Shown here in pieces: positions 9,137 through 17,382 of a DNA stretch of 64,000 bases (position 1 is its first letter; every line of letters begins with the position of its first letter). The notes under the pieces were generated by a model that was not told the origin of the DNA, searched no databases, and saw nothing but the letters and a program-made list of their open reading frames with translations. A program made the position numbers and the translations under genes. Source of the stretch: Streptomyces sp. NBC_01446 (GTDB lineage Bacteria; Actinomycetota; Actinomycetes; Streptomycetales; Streptomycetaceae); the NCBI RefSeq assembly GCF_026340095.1, contig NZ_JAPEPO010000001.1, forward strand, positions 5,666,001-5,730,000. Reading direction: 5' to 3'.

Positions 9137-9757
9137 CTACTTCTGGCCGTCCGGCGTCGTGAGGTCGATCAGCCGGCACACCGTCTCGATGTCTATCTTC
9201 ACCTGTGCGATCGACGCGCGCCCCGACAGCCAGGTGATGAGCGCCGAGTGCCAGGTGTGCTCGATGACGCGGACCGCGGAGAGTTGCTGCGGGGTCGGGT
9301 CGTCCAGCTCCATCGCGTCCAGGATGATCGCCGTCGTCTGCCGCGAGACCTGGTCGACCTCGGGGCTCACGCTCCGGTCGGCGAAGGTGAGGGCGCGCAC
9401 CATCGCGTCGGCGAGGTGCGGCTCGCGCTGGAGTGCGCGGAAGGCCCGCATCAGGGTCTCCGCGACCCGCTCCGAGGGCAGGTCGGACGAGGGCGGGCGC
9501 TTGCGGACCGTCGCGTGCATGTGCTGGAGCTGGTCCTGCATCGTGGCCACGAGGAGATGCACCTTGGACGGGAAGTACCGGTACAGCGTGCCGAGAGCGA
9601 CCTGCGAGGACTCGGCGACCTCGCGCATCTGCACGGCGTCGAAGCCGCCCCGGCTGGCCAGCTGGGCGCTCGCGTGCAGGATGCGGCGGCGGCGCGCCTC
9701 CTGGCGCTCGGTGAGGGGCGGCGACGCCGGATGTGCTGTCTTCGCTTCCGCTGTCAT
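9137..9757 (-). CDS. kstR: KstR-like TetR-family repressor
   Basis: A 206-residue TetR regulator. The DNA-binding domain (about residues 20-75) reads ARRRRILHASAQLASRGGFD, then VQMREVAESSQVALGTLYRY and FPSKVHLL, which closely matches KstR, the repressor of sterol catabolism in mycobacteria and rhodococci, released by sterol-derived CoA thioesters. I chose ATG 9757 (MTAEAKTAHP); upstream in-frame codons extend past the expected N-terminus. A matching operator lies at 9925-9938 upstream, fitting autoregulation, and three more occur in the window. The 3' end faces the orphan TPP riboswitch and hairpin. Family assignment is from recognised motifs. Confidence 0.82.
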   Translation of the reverse strand: MTAEAKTAHPASPPLTERQEARRRRILHASAQLASRGGFDAVQMREVAESSQVALGTLYRYFPSKVHLLVATMQDQLQHMHATVRKRPPSSDLPSERVAETLMRAFRALQREPHLADAMVRALTFADRSVSPEVDQVSRQTTAIILDAMELDDPTPQQLSAVRVIEHTWHSALITWLSGRASIAQVKIDIETVCRLIDLTTPDGQK

Positions 9758-9924
9758 GTGTCCCGTTCCGTGGCTGTCAAGCCGTAATCCGGTGCTTTCG
9801 AGAGGCTCATCATGGCAGGGGAGCCGGGGCGCGTCGTGGCGCGAATCACCTGATCCGAGCGTTGCAGCGAGGCTACCTGCCGGTAGATTCTGTGCTCCTT
9901 GAAGGATCAAGGGGCCGGCAACTC

Positions 9925-9938
9925 TGAAACTTGTTCTA
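9925..9938. promoter_or_regulatory. KstR-type operator 2
   Basis: TGAAACTTGTTCTA fits TnnAACnnGTTnnA at every fixed position. It is 167 bp upstream of the kstR start (minus) and 55 bp upstream of the glycosyltransferase start (plus), in the 235-bp divergent promoter region. Confidence 0.7.
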
Positions 9939-9992
9939 GATTACCGCCCACGCGTAGTCTCGCGTGAACGTGCCGCGAGAAGGGGGCCACGA

Positions 9993-11387
9993 GTGACCGC
10001 TGAGGCCATGGAGGCGAGCCCCCGGGCCGGGTCCTCCGCCGACGGTGACCGTCCGTTGCGTATCGCTCTCCTTACGTACAAGGGGAACCCGTTCTGCGGC
10101 GGACAGGGCGTCTACGTACGCCATCTGTCCCGCGAACTCGCCCGGCTCGGGCACCAGGTCGAGGTCATAGGCTCCCAGCCCTACCCCGTCCTCGACGAGG
10201 GCGAGGACCTGAAGGGGCTCAGGCTCACCGAGCTGCCCAGCCTCGACCTGTACCGCAGCCCCGACCCGTTCCGCACCCCCAAGCGCGACGAGTACCGCGA
10301 CTGGGTGGACGCGCTGGAGGTCGGCACCATGTGGACCGGCGGCTTCCCCGAACCCCTCACGTTCTCGCTGCGCGCCCGGCGCCATCTGCGGGCGCGGCGC
10401 GGCGAGTTCGACATCGTGCACGACAACCAGACGCTGGGCTACGGCCTGTTGGGCGGGCCCGCCGCGCTCGGCGCCCCCCTCGTCACCACGATCCACCACC
10501 CCATCACCGTCGACCGGCAGCTGGAGATCGACGCGGCGCCCGACTGGAAGCGGCGCGCCTCCGTACGCCGCTGGTACGCGTTCACGCGGATGCAGAAGCG
10601 CGTCGCCCGCCGCCTGCCGTCCGTGCTCACCGTCTCCGGGACCTCGCGCCAGGAGATCGTCGACCACCTCGGCGTACGCCAGGACCGGATCCGCGTCGTG
10701 CACATCGGTGCCGACACCGACCTCTTCTCGCCGGACCCCTCGGTCGCCGAGGTGCCCGGCCGCATCGTGACGACGTCCAGCGCCGACGTCCCCCTCAAGG
10801 GGCTCGTCTTCCTCGTCGAGGCCCTCGCCAAGGTCCGCACCGAGAACCCGGCCGCCCACCTCGTCGTCGTCGGCAAGCGCGCCGAGGACGGGCCCGTCGC
10901 CGCGGCCATCGAGAAATACGGCCTCGAAGGCGCCGTCTCCTTCGTCAAGGGCATCACCGACGCCGAACTCGTCGACCTCGTGCGGTCGGCGGAGGTCGCC
11001 TGCGTGCCCTCCCTGTACGAGGGCTTCTCGCTGCCCGCCGCGGAGGCCATGGCCACCGGCACACCCCTGGTCGCCACCACCGGCGGAGCGATCCCCGAGG
11101 TCGCCGGGCCCGACGGCGAGACCTGCCTCGCGGTGCCCACCGGCGACGCGGGCGCGCTGGCCGCCGCGCTCGGCAGACTCCTGGACGACCCGCGGCTGCG
11201 GGCGCGGCTCGGCGCCGCCGGACGCCAACGCGTACTGAGGAACTTCACCTGGGCCCGCGCCGCGCTCGGCACCGCCGAGCTCTACCGCGAGTCCATCGCC
11301 CGCCCGGCGGCCCGGACCACCGGCGCCGCGGCCACCACCCCCCTCGAACGTGCAGGATCCGACCGCGAAAGCAGGGCCACGTGCTGA
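9993..11387 (+). CDS. Family 4 (GT-B) glycosyltransferase
   Basis: A 464-residue GT-B glycosyltransferase of the GT1/GT4 type, expected to move a sugar from a nucleotide sugar to an acceptor. Visible: N-terminal GNPFCGGQGVYVRHLSREL with the glycine-rich acceptor-side loop, a C-terminal Rossmann part with VVVGKRAEDG, and the donor-binding motif PSLYEGFSLPAAEAMATGTP (E-x7-E). GTG 9993 has the purine-rich AGAAGGGGG upstream. The stop overlaps the methyltransferase start by 7 bases, and a third gene follows with a 4-base overlap, so this is a tight three-gene operon. It is the nearest plus-strand gene to KstR operator 2. The acceptor is unknown. Confidence 0.88.
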   Translation: MTAEAMEASPRAGSSADGDRPLRIALLTYKGNPFCGGQGVYVRHLSRELARLGHQVEVIGSQPYPVLDEGEDLKGLRLTELPSLDLYRSPDPFRTPKRDEYRDWVDALEVGTMWTGGFPEPLTFSLRARRHLRARRGEFDIVHDNQTLGYGLLGGPAALGAPLVTTIHHPITVDRQLEIDAAPDWKRRASVRRWYAFTRMQKRVARRLPSVLTVSGTSRQEIVDHLGVRQDRIRVVHIGADTDLFSPDPSVAEVPGRIVTTSSADVPLKGLVFLVEALAKVRTENPAAHLVVVGKRAEDGPVAAAIEKYGLEGAVSFVKGITDAELVDLVRSAEVACVPSLYEGFSLPAAEAMATGTPLVATTGGAIPEVAGPDGETCLAVPTGDAGALAAALGRLLDDPRLRARLGAAGRQRVLRNFTWARAALGTAELYRESIARPAARTTGAAATTPLERAGSDRESRATC

Positions 11388-12112
11388 CCGTCGACTTCAC
11401 CCGCTTCCCGCTCGCCGCAGGCGACCGCGTCCTCGACCTCGGCTGCGGAGCCGGGCGGCACGCGTTCGAGTGCTACCGGCGCGGGGCCCAGGTGGTGGCC
11501 CTCGACCAGAACGGCGAGGAGATCCGCGAGGTCGCCAAGTGGTTCGCCGCGATGAAGGAGGCCGGTGAAGCCCCCGCGGGCGCCACGGCCACCGCCATGG
11601 AGGGCGACGCCCTCAACCTCCCCTTTCCGGACGCCTCGTTCGACGTCGTGATCATCTCCGAGGTGATGGAGCACATCCCCGACGACAAGGGCGTGCTCGC
11701 CGAGATGGTCCGCGTCCTCAAGCCGGGCGGCCGTATCGCCGTGACCGTGCCCCGCTACGGCCCCGAGAAGGTCTGCTGGACCCTCAGCGACGCCTACCAC
11801 GAGGTCGAGGGCGGCCACATCCGCATCTACAAGGCGGACGAACTCCTCGCCAAGATGCGCGAGGCGGGCCTCAAGCCGTACGGCACCCATCACGCGCACG
11901 CCCTGCACTCGCCGTACTGGTGGCTCAAGTGCGCCTTCGGCGTCGACAACGACAAGGCGCTGCCCGTGCGGGCGTACCACAAGCTCCTGGTCTGGGACAT
12001 CATGAAGAAGCCGGCGCTCACCCGCGTCACCGAGCAGCTGCTCAACCCGGTCGTCGGCAAGAGCTTCGTCGCCTACGCCACCAAGCCGCACCTGCCCAAG
12101 GCCGAGGCGTGA
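11381..12112 (+). CDS. Class I SAM-dependent methyltransferase
   Basis: A 243-residue methyltransferase with the glycine-rich motif I VLDLGCGAGRHAFE, the acidic motif II end VVALDQNG, motif IV region DASFDVVIISEVMEHIPD and motif VI LKPGGRIAVTVP. This is a methyltransferase-11/UbiE-like fold acting on a small molecule. GTG 11381 starts inside the end of the glycosyltransferase gene (7-base overlap), and the stop overlaps the next gene's GTG by 4. Its place between a glycosyltransferase and a toroid protein suggests tailoring of one shared product, probably a glycoconjugate or lipid; this is inference. Confidence 0.87.
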   Translation: MLTVDFTRFPLAAGDRVLDLGCGAGRHAFECYRRGAQVVALDQNGEEIREVAKWFAAMKEAGEAPAGATATAMEGDALNLPFPDASFDVVIISEVMEHIPDDKGVLAEMVRVLKPGGRIAVTVPRYGPEKVCWTLSDAYHEVEGGHIRIYKADELLAKMREAGLKPYGTHHAHALHSPYWWLKCAFGVDNDKALPVRAYHKLLVWDIMKKPALTRVTEQLLNPVVGKSFVAYATKPHLPKAEA

Positions 12113-13194
12113 CGAGCCCGGAGAAGACCGAACACCTCGTCCTGCCCGGCGTACTGACCGCCGAGCAGGCCGCTGCGACCGTCCGCGGGCTCCTCGCCGT
12201 GCAGCGCGAGGACGGCGCCATACCCTGGTTCCGTGGCCACCACCTCGACCCGTGGGACCACACCGAGGCCGCCATGGCCCTCGACGCGGCCGGCGAGCAC
12301 GACGCCGCCGAACGCGCCTACTCCTGGCTCGCCCGCCATCAGAACGAGGACGGCTCCTGGTACGCGGCCTACGCCGACGGGGACGCCGGTGACATCACCG
12401 ACCACGGCCGCGAGACCAACTTCGTCGCCTACGTCGCCGTGGGCGCCTGGCACCACTACCTCTCCACCGGCGACGACGCCTTCCTCGACCGGATATGGCC
12501 CACCGTGTACGCGGCCATGGAGTTCGTGCTGCGGCTCCAGCAGCCGGGCGGGCAGATCGGCTGGAAGCGCGAGCCGGACGGGACACCCGTCGACGAGGCG
12601 CTCCTGACCGGCAGTTCGTCCGTGCACCACGCGCTGCGGTGCGCCCTCGCGATCGCCGAACAGCGCGAAGAGCCCCAGCCCGACTGGGAGTTGGCGGCCG
12701 GCAGCCTGCGGCACGCGATCCGCCGCCACCCCGAGCGGTTCCTCGACAAGGACCGCTACTCGATGGACTGGTACTACCCCGTCCTCGGCGGCGCCCTCAC
12801 CGGCTCAGAGGCCCAGGAGCGCATCCAGGCGTCCTGGGACCGCTTCGTCGTCCCCGGACTCGGCGTGCGCTGCGTCGTCCCCAACCCGTGGGTCACCGGG
12901 GGCGAGAGCGCCGAACTCGCCCTCGCCCTGTGGGCGGTGGGCGAGTCCGACCGCGCTCTGGAGATCCTCCAGTCGATCCAGCACCTGCGCGACCCGGAGT
13001 CGGGCCTGTACTGGACCGGCTACGTCTTCGACGACCGGGCTGTCTGGCCGAGGGAACTGACCGCGTGGACGGCCGGCTCCGTGCTGCTCGCCGTCGCCGC
13101 GCTCGGCGGCGACGAGGCCACCTGCTCGGTGTTCGGCGGCCGCCTCCCGGCGGGCTTCGAACCGGACTGCTGCGAGGAGAGCCCCGCTCAGTAG
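12109..13194 (+). CDS. Alpha-toroid (prenyltransferase-like) protein of the glycosyltransferase operon
   Basis: A 361-residue, apparently cytoplasmic protein of repeated helix pairs, with no signal peptide. Repeats carry glycine/tryptophan turns such as QREDGAIPWFRGHH, HQNEDGSWYAAY and QPGGQIGWKREPDG. Databases usually call this shape prenyltransferase, but the DxDD motif of terpene cyclases is not seen. The pattern also resembles (alpha/alpha)6 glycoside hydrolases. Conserved aspartates occur at LDPWDHTEAA and the end holds a cysteine pair (DCCEE). GTG 12109 overlaps the methyltransferase stop (GTGA). The 3' end overlaps the convergent gene at 13188 by 7 bases. A role in processing the operon's glycosylated product is inferred. 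Confidence 0.72.
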   Translation: MTSPEKTEHLVLPGVLTAEQAAATVRGLLAVQREDGAIPWFRGHHLDPWDHTEAAMALDAAGEHDAAERAYSWLARHQNEDGSWYAAYADGDAGDITDHGRETNFVAYVAVGAWHHYLSTGDDAFLDRIWPTVYAAMEFVLRLQQPGGQIGWKREPDGTPVDEALLTGSSSVHHALRCALAIAEQREEPQPDWELAAGSLRHAIRRHPERFLDKDRYSMDWYYPVLGGALTGSEAQERIQASWDRFVVPGLGVRCVVPNPWVTGGESAELALALWAVGESDRALEILQSIQHLRDPESGLYWTGYVFDDRAVWPRELTAWTAGSVLLAVAALGGDEATCSVFGGRLPAGFEPDCCEESPAQ

Positions 13195-13484
13195 CGGCGC
13201 AGCCGGCCGGCGACGAAGTGCCCGACGAACAGGTACACCAGCGCCGCCAGGCCGTAGCCGGCGACCACCCGCGCCCATTCGTCGTCGAACGTGAACAGGT
13301 CGTGCGACCAGCCGGCGAGCCAGAGGGCCGCGTCGTGGATGAACTGCACGAGATCGTTGCCACGGTTGGCTTCCAGCAGGTACATCAGGATCCACAGGCC
13401 GAGAATGGCGGCCAGGATGTCTGCGACGACCATGACGATCGTCGCGGCTTGGTTGGTGCCTCGCGTTGCTTGGCTGGGAGACAT
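13188..13484 (-). CDS. Small integral membrane protein
   Basis: A 98-residue hypothetical protein with two clear hydrophobic helices, about residues 15-40 (ATIVMVVADILAAILGLWIL) and 74-91 (AALVYLFVGHFVAG), and a basic C-terminus (RLRRY). A polar loop with DDEWARV lies between. No known family recognised beyond conserved actinobacterial small membrane proteins. It is convergent with the toroid gene, with a 7-base overlap of the 3' ends, so its expression is independent of that operon. Confidence 0.75.
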   Translation of the reverse strand: MSPSQATRGTNQAATIVMVVADILAAILGLWILMYLLEANRGNDLVQFIHDAALWLAGWSHDLFTFDDEWARVVAGYGLAALVYLFVGHFVAGRLRRY

Positions 13485-13603
13485 GAAGCACTGGTTACCG
13501 CTCCGCAGCGGGTGAAACCCGTACGGGCTCGCCCGGGTCGCGCAGTGCTAGGGGCCGGGGGACGCTGCCAGGGAGCGGAAGCACCGTGCCCTGGAGGTTT
13601 GTC

Positions 13604-14185
13604 GTGACCGGTTCCACCCTGTCCGTACGCCGCGCTGTCGTGGCGCTCACCGTCAGCTCCGCGCTCCTCGTGGGCGGGACGGCGTGCGGCGGCAACGACA
13701 CCAAGGCCAAGAAGTCGGGCAGCACCGTGGCCGCGGCGGTGGCGGAGCCGACCGCCACCACCTCCGCCGAGAAGCAGAAGTTCGCCAAGACGCGCTTTGT
13801 CGCCAACGCGGGGCTCGCGGCCGGCGCGACCTACCAGTGGATCATCAAGCCGTATCGCAAGGGCAAGTTCAAGAAGGGCGCCAGTGGGCGCAAGGTCGCC
13901 CTCGTCAAGGCCGGTGTCGCGGGCGCGTTCGCGTACAACAGGCTGAAGGCGGCCGTGAAGAACGCGAAGGGCGACCCGCTGCTCTCCAAGGCCGTCGCGC
14001 CGCTCACGGCGGGCATCGACAAGCTGAAGGACCTGCCGTCCAAGCTGCGCAAGGGCGACGGCACGGACTCCGTCGTCAACTCCTTCGACGACGTCATCAA
14101 CTCGGTGAAGGACGCGGGCAAGAGCGCGGGTGCCGAGGTGAAGGACAAGGTGCCTTCGGCCAAGGAACTGGCCTCGGGGTCGTAG
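13604..14185 (+). CDS. Putative lipoprotein of unknown function
   Basis: A 193-residue protein starting at GTG 13604, with GGAGG 6 bases upstream; an in-frame start at 13586 has no better site. The hydrophobic signal (AVVALTVSSALLVGG) ends at a cysteine in GGTACGGND, so it is likely exported and lipidated, though the lipobox has glycine at -3. The mature part is lysine- and alanine-rich with AFAYNRLKAAV and helices compatible with a coiled helical bundle. No domain is recognised. The gene is monocistronic, with the convergent oxidoreductase ending 51 bases downstream. Confidence 0.78.
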   Translation: MTGSTLSVRRAVVALTVSSALLVGGTACGGNDTKAKKSGSTVAAAVAEPTATTSAEKQKFAKTRFVANAGLAAGATYQWIIKPYRKGKFKKGASGRKVALVKAGVAGAFAYNRLKAAVKNAKGDPLLSKAVAPLTAGIDKLKDLPSKLRKGDGTDSVVNSFDDVINSVKDAGKSAGAEVKDKVPSAKELASGS

Positions 14186-14236
14186 TTCCTGTCTTTGGGA
14201 CTGTCTTTGAACGCCCCGCCAACTGGGCCTTTGGCG

Positions 14237-15247
14237 CTAGGAGTTGAGGTCGGCCAGGACCCGCAGTGTGTGCGGGTCCGGGGCCAGGACGAGCAGATCG
14301 GTGACCGCGCCCTTGCGCCACAGCTCCAGCCGTTCGGCGATGCGCCCGCGCGGGCCGATCAGCGAGATCTCGTCGGCGAACGCGTCGGGCACGGCCAGCA
14401 CGGCCTCCTCGCGCCGTCCCGCGAGGAAGAGTTCCTGGACCCGGCGGGCCTCGTCCGCGTACCCCATGCGCGCCATCAGGTCCGCGTGGAAGTTGCGCTT
14501 CGCGTGGCCCATGCCGCCGATGTAGAAGCCCAGCATCGCCTTCACCGGCAGCAGCCCTTCCGCGACGTCGTCGCAGACCGTGACGCGGGCCATGGGCGCG
14601 ATCACGAAGTCCTCGGGGAGGTCGGCGAGGGAGGCCTCGTACGCGTCCGTGCGCGTCGGCGACCAGTACAGCGGGAGCCAGCCGTCCGCGATGCGGGTCG
14701 TCTGCGTGATGTTCTTCGGGCCCTCGGCGCCGAGCAGGATCGGCAGGTCGGCGCGCAGGGGATGCGTGATCGGCTTCAGCGGCTTGCCGAGGCCGGTGGC
14801 GTCCTCGCCGCGATACGGGTGCGCGTGGAAGCGGCCGTCCGTCTCGACCGGGCCCTCGCGCCGCAGGACCTGCCGCACCACGTCGACGTACTCGCGGGTC
14901 GCCGTGAGCGGCGACCTCGGGAACGGGCGCCCGTACCAGCCCTCCACGACCTGCGGCCCCGACAGGCCGAGCCCCAGCATCATGCGGCCGCCGGACAGAT
15001 GGTCGAGGGTGAGCGCGTGCATCGCCGTCGTCGTGGGGGAGCGGGCCGCCATCTGCGCGATCGCCGTACCCAGGCGGATGCGCGAGGTGTGCGCCGCGAT
15101 CCAGGTCAGCGGCGTGAACGCGTCGCTGCCCCAGGACTCGGCGGTCCACACCGAGTCGTACCCCAACCGCTCGGCCTCCTGGGCGAGTTCGAGGTGGCGC
15201 GGATCGGGGCCGCGGCCCCAGTAGCCGAGCGCGAGTCCGAGTCGCAT
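14237..15247 (-). CDS. LLM-class F420-dependent oxidoreductase
   Basis: A 336-residue bacterial-luciferase-like TIM barrel that would use coenzyme F420 for hydride transfer. Typical features: N-terminal MRLGLALGYWGRG, IRLGTAIAQMAARSP, and the glycine-rich HLSGGRMMLGLGLSGPQVVEGWYG phosphate-binding region. ATG 15247 is preceded by GGGAG; the long frame upstream of it is not coding. The CTGAC-N5-GTCAG palindrome (15262-15276) sits only 14 bp upstream, where a bound regulator would block the promoter or ribosome site. Such enzymes occur in steroid and fatty-acid catabolic regulons of actinobacteria; the substrate here is unknown. Confidence 0.88.
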   Translation of the reverse strand: MRLGLALGYWGRGPDPRHLELAQEAERLGYDSVWTAESWGSDAFTPLTWIAAHTSRIRLGTAIAQMAARSPTTTAMHALTLDHLSGGRMMLGLGLSGPQVVEGWYGRPFPRSPLTATREYVDVVRQVLRREGPVETDGRFHAHPYRGEDATGLGKPLKPITHPLRADLPILLGAEGPKNITQTTRIADGWLPLYWSPTRTDAYEASLADLPEDFVIAPMARVTVCDDVAEGLLPVKAMLGFYIGGMGHAKRNFHADLMARMGYADEARRVQELFLAGRREEAVLAVPDAFADEISLIGPRGRIAERLELWRKGAVTDLLVLAPDPHTLRVLADLNS

Positions 15248-15261
15248 GGCCGCTCCCATTT

Positions 15262-15276
15262 CTGACGCAGTGTCAG
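15262..15276. promoter_or_regulatory. CTGAC-N5-GTCAG palindrome, copy b
   Basis: CTGACGCAGTGTCAG has perfect 5-bp arms and the same GCAGT spacer as copy a. It ends 14 bp before the start of the F420-dependent oxidoreductase gene. Confidence 0.65.
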
Positions 15277-15304
15277 TCAGTGGTACGGGGGCGACTGTAC
15301 GACA

Positions 15305-15339
15305 ACGGCCCCCCACCCGGAAGACGGGTGAGGGGCCGT
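15305..15339 (-). terminator. Hairpin terminator of the DUF5336-like gene
   Basis: ACGGCCCCCCACCC (15305-15318) pairs with GGGTGAGGGGCCGT (15326-15339) apart from one 2-base mismatch (CC facing GA). It lies 20 bases after the stop of the gene at 15360-16202. Confidence 0.7.
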
Positions 15340-15359
15340 GACGGAAAGGCCGGGCGACG

Positions 15360-16202
15360 TCAGCCGCGCTGGATTCCCGTCGTGTCCTGGAGGACGCCGC
15401 GACGGCCGTCCTGCGTCTGGGCCACCAGGCCGGGGCCGCGCTGCTCGACGGCCAGGTACCACGTGCCGGGCGCCAGCTCGGCGATCGGCGTCGGGGAGCC
15501 GTCCTCGGCGTACAGCGGACGCGGCACCGGCACCGCGAACCAGAACGGCGAGAAGTCGCCGACCGGGGCCTGCGCGGCCTGCGGCGCGGGCGCCGCCTGC
15601 TGCGGCTGGGCGGCGGCACCATAGGGCTGACCGGGCTGACCCGGCTGGGCGCCGTAGGGCTGGCCCGGCTGCTGAGCACCCGGGTAGCCGTAGCCACCGG
15701 CAGGCTGCGCGCCGTACGGCTGCGGGGCCTGCGGCCGCGGGGCGCCGATGAGGGCACCCTTCAGGGCGGGCACGAGCGGCGTGGCGACAGCGGCACCCGC
15801 GAGCACGAGAGCGGCGATCAGGCCGAGGATGGCGCCGGTGCCGGCGCTGAATCCGTTGTCCGACCCGGTGCCGGAGTTGTTGAAGCCACCGGCCGGGTCG
15901 AAGATGTTCCCGAGCGCGCTCCACGCCGAGAAGACGGCGAGCGCGATGCCGAACTGGCCGAGGTCGAGACCGGCGACCTTCGGCACGGTGGGCAGCCCCC
16001 GGGCGACGACGATCAGCACCGCGGCGAAGATGCCCGCGAGGAAGACGCTGAACAGGAGCGGTGCGCTCCCCCACGCGTTCGGGAAGTCTGCGCTGCTGGA
16101 GATCCCGTCGATCGAATAGATGTCGAGGAACGAGGCGATGAACAGCAACACCGCTGCTCCGATCACCACGCCGTCGCCTCGAGTGAGGGAGCGGATATTC
16201 AC
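15360..16202 (-). CDS. Membrane protein with Pro/Gln/Gly-rich tail (DUF5336-like)
   Basis: A 280-residue protein with four hydrophobic segments in the first 160 residues (about 12-28, 48-68, 82-98, 120-145). A low-complexity stretch follows (PQPYGAQPAGGYGYPGAQQPG, about 155-215), then a folded C-terminal part (FWFAVPVPRPLYAEDGSPTP, then GTWYLAVEQRGPGLVAQTQD). This resembles actinobacterial DUF5336-type proteins of unknown function. It is transcribed alone, with a terminator hairpin downstream and 148 bases separating it from the amidase gene upstream. The YGAQPGQP-like repeats are typical of proteins interacting at the membrane or cell pole, but no partner can be named. Confidence 0.75.
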   Translation of the reverse strand: MNIRSLTRGDGVVIGAAVLLFIASFLDIYSIDGISSSADFPNAWGSAPLLFSVFLAGIFAAVLIVVARGLPTVPKVAGLDLGQFGIALAVFSAWSALGNIFDPAGGFNNSGTGSDNGFSAGTGAILGLIAALVLAGAAVATPLVPALKGALIGAPRPQAPQPYGAQPAGGYGYPGAQQPGQPYGAQPGQPGQPYGAAAQPQQAAPAPQAAQAPVGDFSPFWFAVPVPRPLYAEDGSPTPIAELAPGTWYLAVEQRGPGLVAQTQDGRRGVLQDTTGIQRG

Positions 16203-16350
16203 TTCAGGTCGGTCCTTCGTCAGTCGTCCGGTCGTCGGCGGAGGCGTCGCTGTCGCTGCTGTGCCGTGCGAAGCGCGGGGGTGGCCCCATCGTAGGGAGA
16301 CACTATCGTCCGCGTGGTGGGGGTGTCTGCCGCGATCCGCAGGGTGAGAA

Positions 16351-17358
16351 CTACCCGTGCAGGAAACTCACGATTCCGTCAGACATCCCCTGCGCCGCCT
16401 TCTGCCGCCACGCGCCGCTCGTCAGCAGGGCCGCGTCCTTCGCGTCGCGCATGTTGCCGCACTCGATGAACACCTTCGGCTGGGTGGAGAGGTTGAGGCC
16501 TCCCAGGTCCTTGCGCACGTCGAGGCCGGTGCCGCCGCCGATGTAGTTCGAGGGGGCCGAGCCCGTGGCGCGCAGGAAGTTGCCCGCGACGCGTTCGCCG
16601 AGGTCGCGCGAGGGGCCCGCGATCGCCGTGGTGTCGGCGGAACCGGAGTTCACGGATGCGGGAAGGATCACATGGAAGCCGCGGTTGCCCGCCGCGGAGC
16701 CGTCGGCGTGCACGGAGATCACCGCGTCCGCGTGCGCCTTGTTGCCGATCCGGGCGCGCTCGTCCACGCACGGACCCCAGGAGCGGTCGCCGTTCTGGGT
16801 CAACTCGACGGTGGCGCCCTGTTGTTGGAGCAGGGTGCGCAGCCGGCGCGAGACGTCGAGGGTGAACTGGGCCTCGGTGTAACCGGCGTTGGTCGACGTG
16901 CCCGTCGTATCGCATTCCTTGCGGTTCGTTCCGATGTCGACGAGCCGGTTGATCTCCGCGGCGTGCTGGAAGTTGCCCGGATTGTGACCCGGGTCGATGA
17001 CGACGACCTTGCCCTTGAGGGGGCCGGACCCGGCGGACTTCGAGGAGGAGGCGGGCGGCTTCGACTTCGACGGGGCGGCGCTCGGCGACGCGTCGCCCTT
17101 CTTGCCGTCGTCGGACTTCGAGGGGGAGGGGGACGTCGTGTCCGCCCCCGCCGTCGACGACTGGCTCGCGGCGGGCAGCGTCTTCGCGGGCTCGTTCTCG
17201 CCCGGGCCGCCCACCACCTGCCAGATCAGCCACCCGGCGAGAGCCGTGGGCACGAGCGCGGCGAGCGCCACGGTCAGCGGACCGCCGCTGAACCGGCGCG
17301 GCCGCCGGGGGCCGTCGCCGTCGAAGAAACCGTCGCTGTCCGGACCTACGTATGACAC
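16351..17358 (-). CDS. N-acetylmuramoyl-L-alanine amidase (Amidase_3)
   Basis: A 335-residue peptidoglycan amidase that cleaves the bond between N-acetylmuramic acid and L-alanine. A short cytoplasmic N-terminus is followed by one membrane helix (about residues 29-50, VALAALVPTALAGWLIWQVV) and a Ser/Thr/Lys-rich linker (about 55-115). The zinc-dependent amidase_3 domain (about 118-335) has the zinc ligands in VVIDPGHNPG, E (EINRL) and VISVHADG, and the catalytic glutamate in KVFIECGNMRD. It therefore acts outside the membrane as an anchored enzyme. GTG 17358 is the first in-frame start. Confidence 0.92.
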   Translation of the reverse strand: MSYVGPDSDGFFDGDGPRRPRRFSGGPLTVALAALVPTALAGWLIWQVVGGPGENEPAKTLPAASQSSTAGADTTSPSPSKSDDGKKGDASPSAAPSKSKPPASSSKSAGSGPLKGKVVVIDPGHNPGNFQHAAEINRLVDIGTNRKECDTTGTSTNAGYTEAQFTLDVSRRLRTLLQQQGATVELTQNGDRSWGPCVDERARIGNKAHADAVISVHADGSAAGNRGFHVILPASVNSGSADTTAIAGPSRDLGERVAGNFLRATGSAPSNYIGGGTGLDVRKDLGGLNLSTQPKVFIECGNMRDAKDAALLTSGAWRQKAAQGMSDGIVSFLHG

Positions 17359-17382
17359 ATGGGTGAGCCTAACGGTCCTTCT

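Noticed and set aside
9038..9787. A plus-strand gene after the TPP aptamer (249-codon frame)
   Set aside because: The frame is antisense to kstR, starts within the aptamer, has no domain, and would have to read through the hairpin at 9084-9120.
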